From: JBKQHQ01 sp052148715
GTDB taxonomy: Bacteria; Pseudomonadota; Alphaproteobacteria; Rhizobiales; Xanthobacteraceae
Direction of reading: 5' to 3'
NCBI GenBank assembly: GCA_052148715.1
Contig: JBKQHQ010000138.1
Location: 1 to 16,988 of the forward strand
Length of the DNA stretch: 16,988 bases
The notes below the pieces were generated by a model, which searched no databases, was not told the origin of the DNA, and worked only from the letters and a program-made list of their open reading frames with translations. The translations under genes and the position numbers were made by a program. Each line of letters opens with the position of its first letter. The stretch's first letter is position 1. Shown here piece after piece: positions 14,923-16,988 of the stretch.

Positions 14923-15834
14923 CTAGAATCGGTGCTGCCCCGAGCCATTTGTGAACGGCTCGTCCGGTCCAAAAGATCGCTCGGGACCAAATATCGGGAC
15001 GTAGTCGTCTGCAGCGAAATTGTCGTTCATCGGCCTGAATTGATGCACAAGCCGGGTTTTTCGCATCCTCTGACCCGCGATGGGCCATTTTGGATGCGCG
15101 GCCCTTGCCGCGGTTTGGGCGCCGTGTCTGCGAGGGCGGGCCTGAATCACCGAAGCCACCGTGAGCTCTGACGACTGGTCTTGGTCTGCAGCCTCGTGGA
15201 TGCTCGTTCCTTGCCCTTGCGCCTCAATCGAGGCGCCGCTGCCTGGCGCGCCGGCCTGAAGGGACGCACCCTTTTGCGGCACGACAATCGCGGCAACGGT
15301 AGCGCTGAGCGCGTTGCGCACGGCGGTCTCAAGGGTCGCTGCGGAAGGGACTGCAGCCGTGGCGCCCTCGCGCCGCTGGTCGGCAGGTGTAGTGGCGGAA
15401 GCGGAAGGTGATTTCGGATCGCCGGCTATGACGTTCGGCGCGTCGACGATGACGCGTTGCTCGCTGAATCTACGTCCTTCCTTCGATTCCGTCACCGGGC
15501 CCAGGGCGCCGGTGACAACGGGATCCGTCGGCACCGCAGGTGCCCTCGCGCTGGCAGCGACGTGGCTGCCGTCCGGCCCGGCAAACACGGTCCAAGGGCT
15601 ATTCGCCGAGCTATTCGCCCCGTTATCGTTGCCGGGGTCGCTCCGCGTGGGGGCGGGATCGGGGACTTGCCGACGCATTCCGAGATCAGCGAATGACGGC
15701 TCGGTCTGCTTGGCCATCGGCTGCAGGCCGCTCACCGCCCCGGTGCGGAATGCCGCAATGGTGCCGAGGCCTAGCGTCACCACCATGACGGCCGTGGCGA
15801 TCGACGCTATGACGAGACGGAAATCAGGCAGCAT
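14923..15834 (-). CDS. Hypothetical protein with one N-terminal membrane anchor, 303 aa
   Basis: The protein starts MLPDFRLVIASIATAVMVVTLG, a short cytoplasmic tip followed by one hydrophobic segment (about residues 7-30), and then continues as a long Ala/Ser/Pro/Thr-rich, probably disordered region to residue about 225. A basic patch follows (RPRRHGAQTAARAAHPKW) and then an aromatic tail (DDYVPIFGPERSF). Rhizobial hypothetical proteins starting MLPDFR are familiar to me, which supports this start over an in-frame GTG at 15900; neither has a strong ribosome site. No enzymatic domain is visible. It may be a periplasm-facing anchor or envelope protein. It lies 197 bases before the dehydrogenase start on the same strand and is probably transcribed separately. 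Confidence 0.68.
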   Translation of the reverse strand: MLPDFRLVIASIATAVMVVTLGLGTIAAFRTGAVSGLQPMAKQTEPSFADLGMRRQVPDPAPTRSDPGNDNGANSSANSPWTVFAGPDGSHVAASARAPAVPTDPVVTGALGPVTESKEGRRFSEQRVIVDAPNVIAGDPKSPSASATTPADQRREGATAAVPSAATLETAVRNALSATVAAIVVPQKGASLQAGAPGSGASIEAQGQGTSIHEAADQDQSSELTVASVIQARPRRHGAQTAARAAHPKWPIAGQRMRKTRLVHQFRPMNDNFAADDYVPIFGPERSFGPDEPFTNGSGQHRF

Positions 15835-15953
15835 CGGCTTTTTTCCCGCAACGGGGTTGGAAGGGTCTTGGTTCTGCGCATACCCAGCACCACGCGTCAC
15901 CGACGATCAGCGAGAGCGCGACGACCTCGCATGATTCGTCACTTATATCAACA

Positions 15954-15978
15954 AACTAACAGAGTCGGTCGCTGTTCC
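15954..15978 (-). promoter_or_regulatory. EcfG-like promoter candidate for the membrane-anchored protein
   Basis: GGAAC (15978-15974), sixteen bases, AGTT (15957-15954) on the minus strand repeats exactly the motif and spacing found before the sugar dehydrogenase. Transcription would begin near 15946, leaving a leader of about 110 bases before the ATG at 15834. The flanking stretch is AT-rich, and GATATAAG nearby could be a sigma-70 -10 instead. From 15979 to 16245 I see no gene; this region must carry the plus-strand promoter for the gene at 16246. Confidence 0.38.
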
Positions 15979-16245
15979 GAAAAGAATTGACGCAGACGAA
16001 TGCAAATTTTTAGTTAACCCTCATCCCGCTACCTAAGTTTCGGCCGGTAACAAACAACCGAGACTGAGGTGGTTTCCTGGAGGGTTGCCGGCGTTGGATT
16101 GCGCGCTGCTGGCGATTTCTTTGATGGGGGTAGATTCGTAGTGCGATGCCCAGCTTTGGTCGCTTTCGCCAGGCTCAATCGTTGGCAGCGCTTCGGGTGA
16201 CGCCGGTTAGCGTGCCGTGGTGCCCCCCTGCTTTGAGGTGATGTA

Positions 16246-16920
16246 ATGATCCGAGCCAGTGGAAAAACCTTCGCGCGGCGTCTTCGCCTCATCCGGACGG
16301 GCGTGCGGGTCCGCGACATTGCGTTGAGTGCGGCGCTCACTGCCTGCATGGCCATCGCGAGTGGACCGACAACCAAAGCGGCCTCTGTCGACGCGGTTAC
16401 TTCGGCCATCACCGCGGGCGCGGACGACCAGAGCCCGATCGAAGCGGCGCGTGGACCCGACGGACGGCTGAGGGGCACGGTCCGCGGTAGATTTTTTGGC
16501 GGTCGTCGCTTCATCAAGGCCATATTCGGCAACCCATCGGCAAGCGACATGAGCGGCTTCGCGCCCGACGCTGATCTGGACATCAAGGTCGCCGTTCTGA
16601 TGGGTTTCAACGGCGAGGCGCTCCGCGAGGTGGAGCTCAGGCTGTCTACGCAAGGGGGCGAGATCCGCGATTTTGCCCTGGCGGCCAAGCTTGGAGGCGA
16701 TGCCGAGCTCGCCGGTGATCTGCGAACCGATCGCGACGGCGCCCGGGCGATCGCACTTGCCACTAACGAGGCCGGCGCCTTGCTCCGCTTCGCGGATTTC
16801 TATCCACGAATGGCGGGCGGGCAGATGTCGATGGTGCTGAATCTCGCGACGCAGGACGGGCATCTTAGAGCATTTTCCGCTCGGATTGAATCGGGAGGAT
16901 TCCCAACGGCTTGTCAATGA
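16246..16920 (+). CDS. AsmA/DUF3971-like C-terminal domain protein, interrupted by an insertion sequence
   Basis: The reading frame codes for 224 residues. Residues about 24-46 are a signal-like hydrophobic stretch (DIALSAALTACMAIASGPTTKA). Residues about 70-206 resemble the C-terminal part of the large rhizobial AsmA-like/DUF3971 envelope proteins: RGRFFGGRRFIKAIFG, LDIKVAVLMGFNGEALREVELRLS, GGEIRDFALAAKLG, GDLRTD, and EAGALLRFADFYPRMAGGQM. Relatives are far longer and continue past this point with a further strand-rich segment. Here native sequence stops at residue 207 and the last 17 residues come from the left end of an IS630-like element. GAGGTG lies five bases before the ATG, so the fragment may still be translated. 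Such proteins act in lipid handling at the envelope. It may have been a short paralogue before the insertion. Confidence 0.62.
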   Translation: MIRASGKTFARRLRLIRTGVRVRDIALSAALTACMAIASGPTTKAASVDAVTSAITAGADDQSPIEAARGPDGRLRGTVRGRFFGGRRFIKAIFGNPSASDMSGFAPDADLDIKVAVLMGFNGEALREVELRLSTQGGEIRDFALAAKLGGDAELAGDLRTDRDGARAIALATNEAGALLRFADFYPRMAGGQMSMVLNLATQDGHLRAFSARIESGGFPTACQ

Positions 16921-16988
16921 GCGAGGCTAGCCGCCTTGATTCGATTTTCGAGGGGGAACGATGCCAAGACCCTATTCTGGTGACTTGC
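16868..16988 (+). mobile_element. Left end of an IS630-family insertion sequence (partial)
   Basis: Homology to the AsmA-like family ends at 16866, at a TA dinucleotide (16866-16867), the target of IS630/Tc1-mariner elements. From there the sequence gagcattttccgctcggatt opens a non-coding terminal region of about 90 bases, with a small gggaggattccc hairpin, before a transposase start at 16961. The exact terminal repeat cannot be checked because the right end is outside the window. Confidence 0.55.
16961..16988 (+). CDS. IS630-family transposase, N-terminus only (runs off the window)
   Basis: Only nine residues are present, MPRPYSGDL, but this matches the very characteristic N-terminus of IS630-family transposases (M-x-RPYS-x-DLRERV). 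A GAGGGGGA ribosome site lies three bases before the ATG. The protein would be a DDE transposase with an N-terminal helix-turn-helix, moving the element at TA targets. The remainder lies beyond 16988, so completeness is unknown. Confidence 0.7.

Noticed and set aside
16029..16763. 244-codon minus-strand open frame opposite the AsmA-like gene
   Set aside because: The plus strand has a strong ribosome site and recognisable family motifs; the antisense product is Ser/Arg/Ala-rich without motifs.
1..16988. CRISPR arrays, tRNA or rRNA genes, phage genes
   Set aside because: I saw no regularly spaced direct repeats, no tRNA TTCGANNCC-type arm in a foldable context, no rRNA signature sequence and no phage structural or integrase gene on either strand.

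Overview
The window looks like chromosomal DNA of a Bradyrhizobium-type alphaproteobacterium (Hyphomicrobiales, probably Nitrobacteraceae). The reasons are the GC-rich coding style, a long palindromic intergenic repeat with gagcatgatc/gatcatgctc ends of a type I associate with Bradyrhizobium and Rhodopseudomonas, GGAAC-N16-AGTT motifs resembling the EcfG stress promoters of this group, and protein families common there. This assignment rests on recognition, not on a database search.

Layout: (1) 182-649 is a small plus-strand gene of unknown function whose stop codon lies inside the palindromic repeat (642-716). (2) 811-9302 is a minus-strand cluster. It reads, in transcription order, a complete branched-chain amino acid (Liv/HAAT)-type ABC transporter (two permeases, two ATPases, periplasmic binding protein; overlapping or closely spaced genes), then an FAD/NAD(P)H-binding monooxygenase-like protein, an adducin-like class II aldolase protein and a gamma-glutamyltranspeptidase-family Ntn hydrolase. 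(3) 9609-12358 is a minus-strand two-gene unit: a cytoplasmic molybdopterin oxidoreductase whose stop overlaps, as ATGA, the start of a class I glutamine amidotransferase-like protein. (4) 12359-13354 is about 1 kb with little recognisable content apart from a small putative zinc-ribbon gene. (5) 13355-14725 encodes an exported PQQ-dependent sugar (sorbosone) dehydrogenase-like protein and 14923-15834 a membrane-anchored low-complexity protein; both have EcfG-like motifs upstream. (6) 16246-16920 is a plus-strand fragment of an AsmA/DUF3971-like protein that runs into the left end of what looks like an IS630-family element, whose transposase starts at 16961 and leaves the window.

The most interesting signal is regulatory. 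The first permease gene is preceded by a near-consensus sigma-54 promoter (CTGGCACATGCCTTGCT, minus strand, 9361-9345). A perfect 15-bp sequence (TTGTGAAATGAAACA) covering its predicted start site recurs just upstream of the monooxygenase gene, where the GG-N10-GC spacing of a sigma-54 promoter is also kept. The transporter and the three enzyme genes therefore probably form one co-regulated, nitrogen-linked uptake and catabolism module. Its substrate cannot be read from the sequence, and I do not recognise this enzyme combination as a described pathway.
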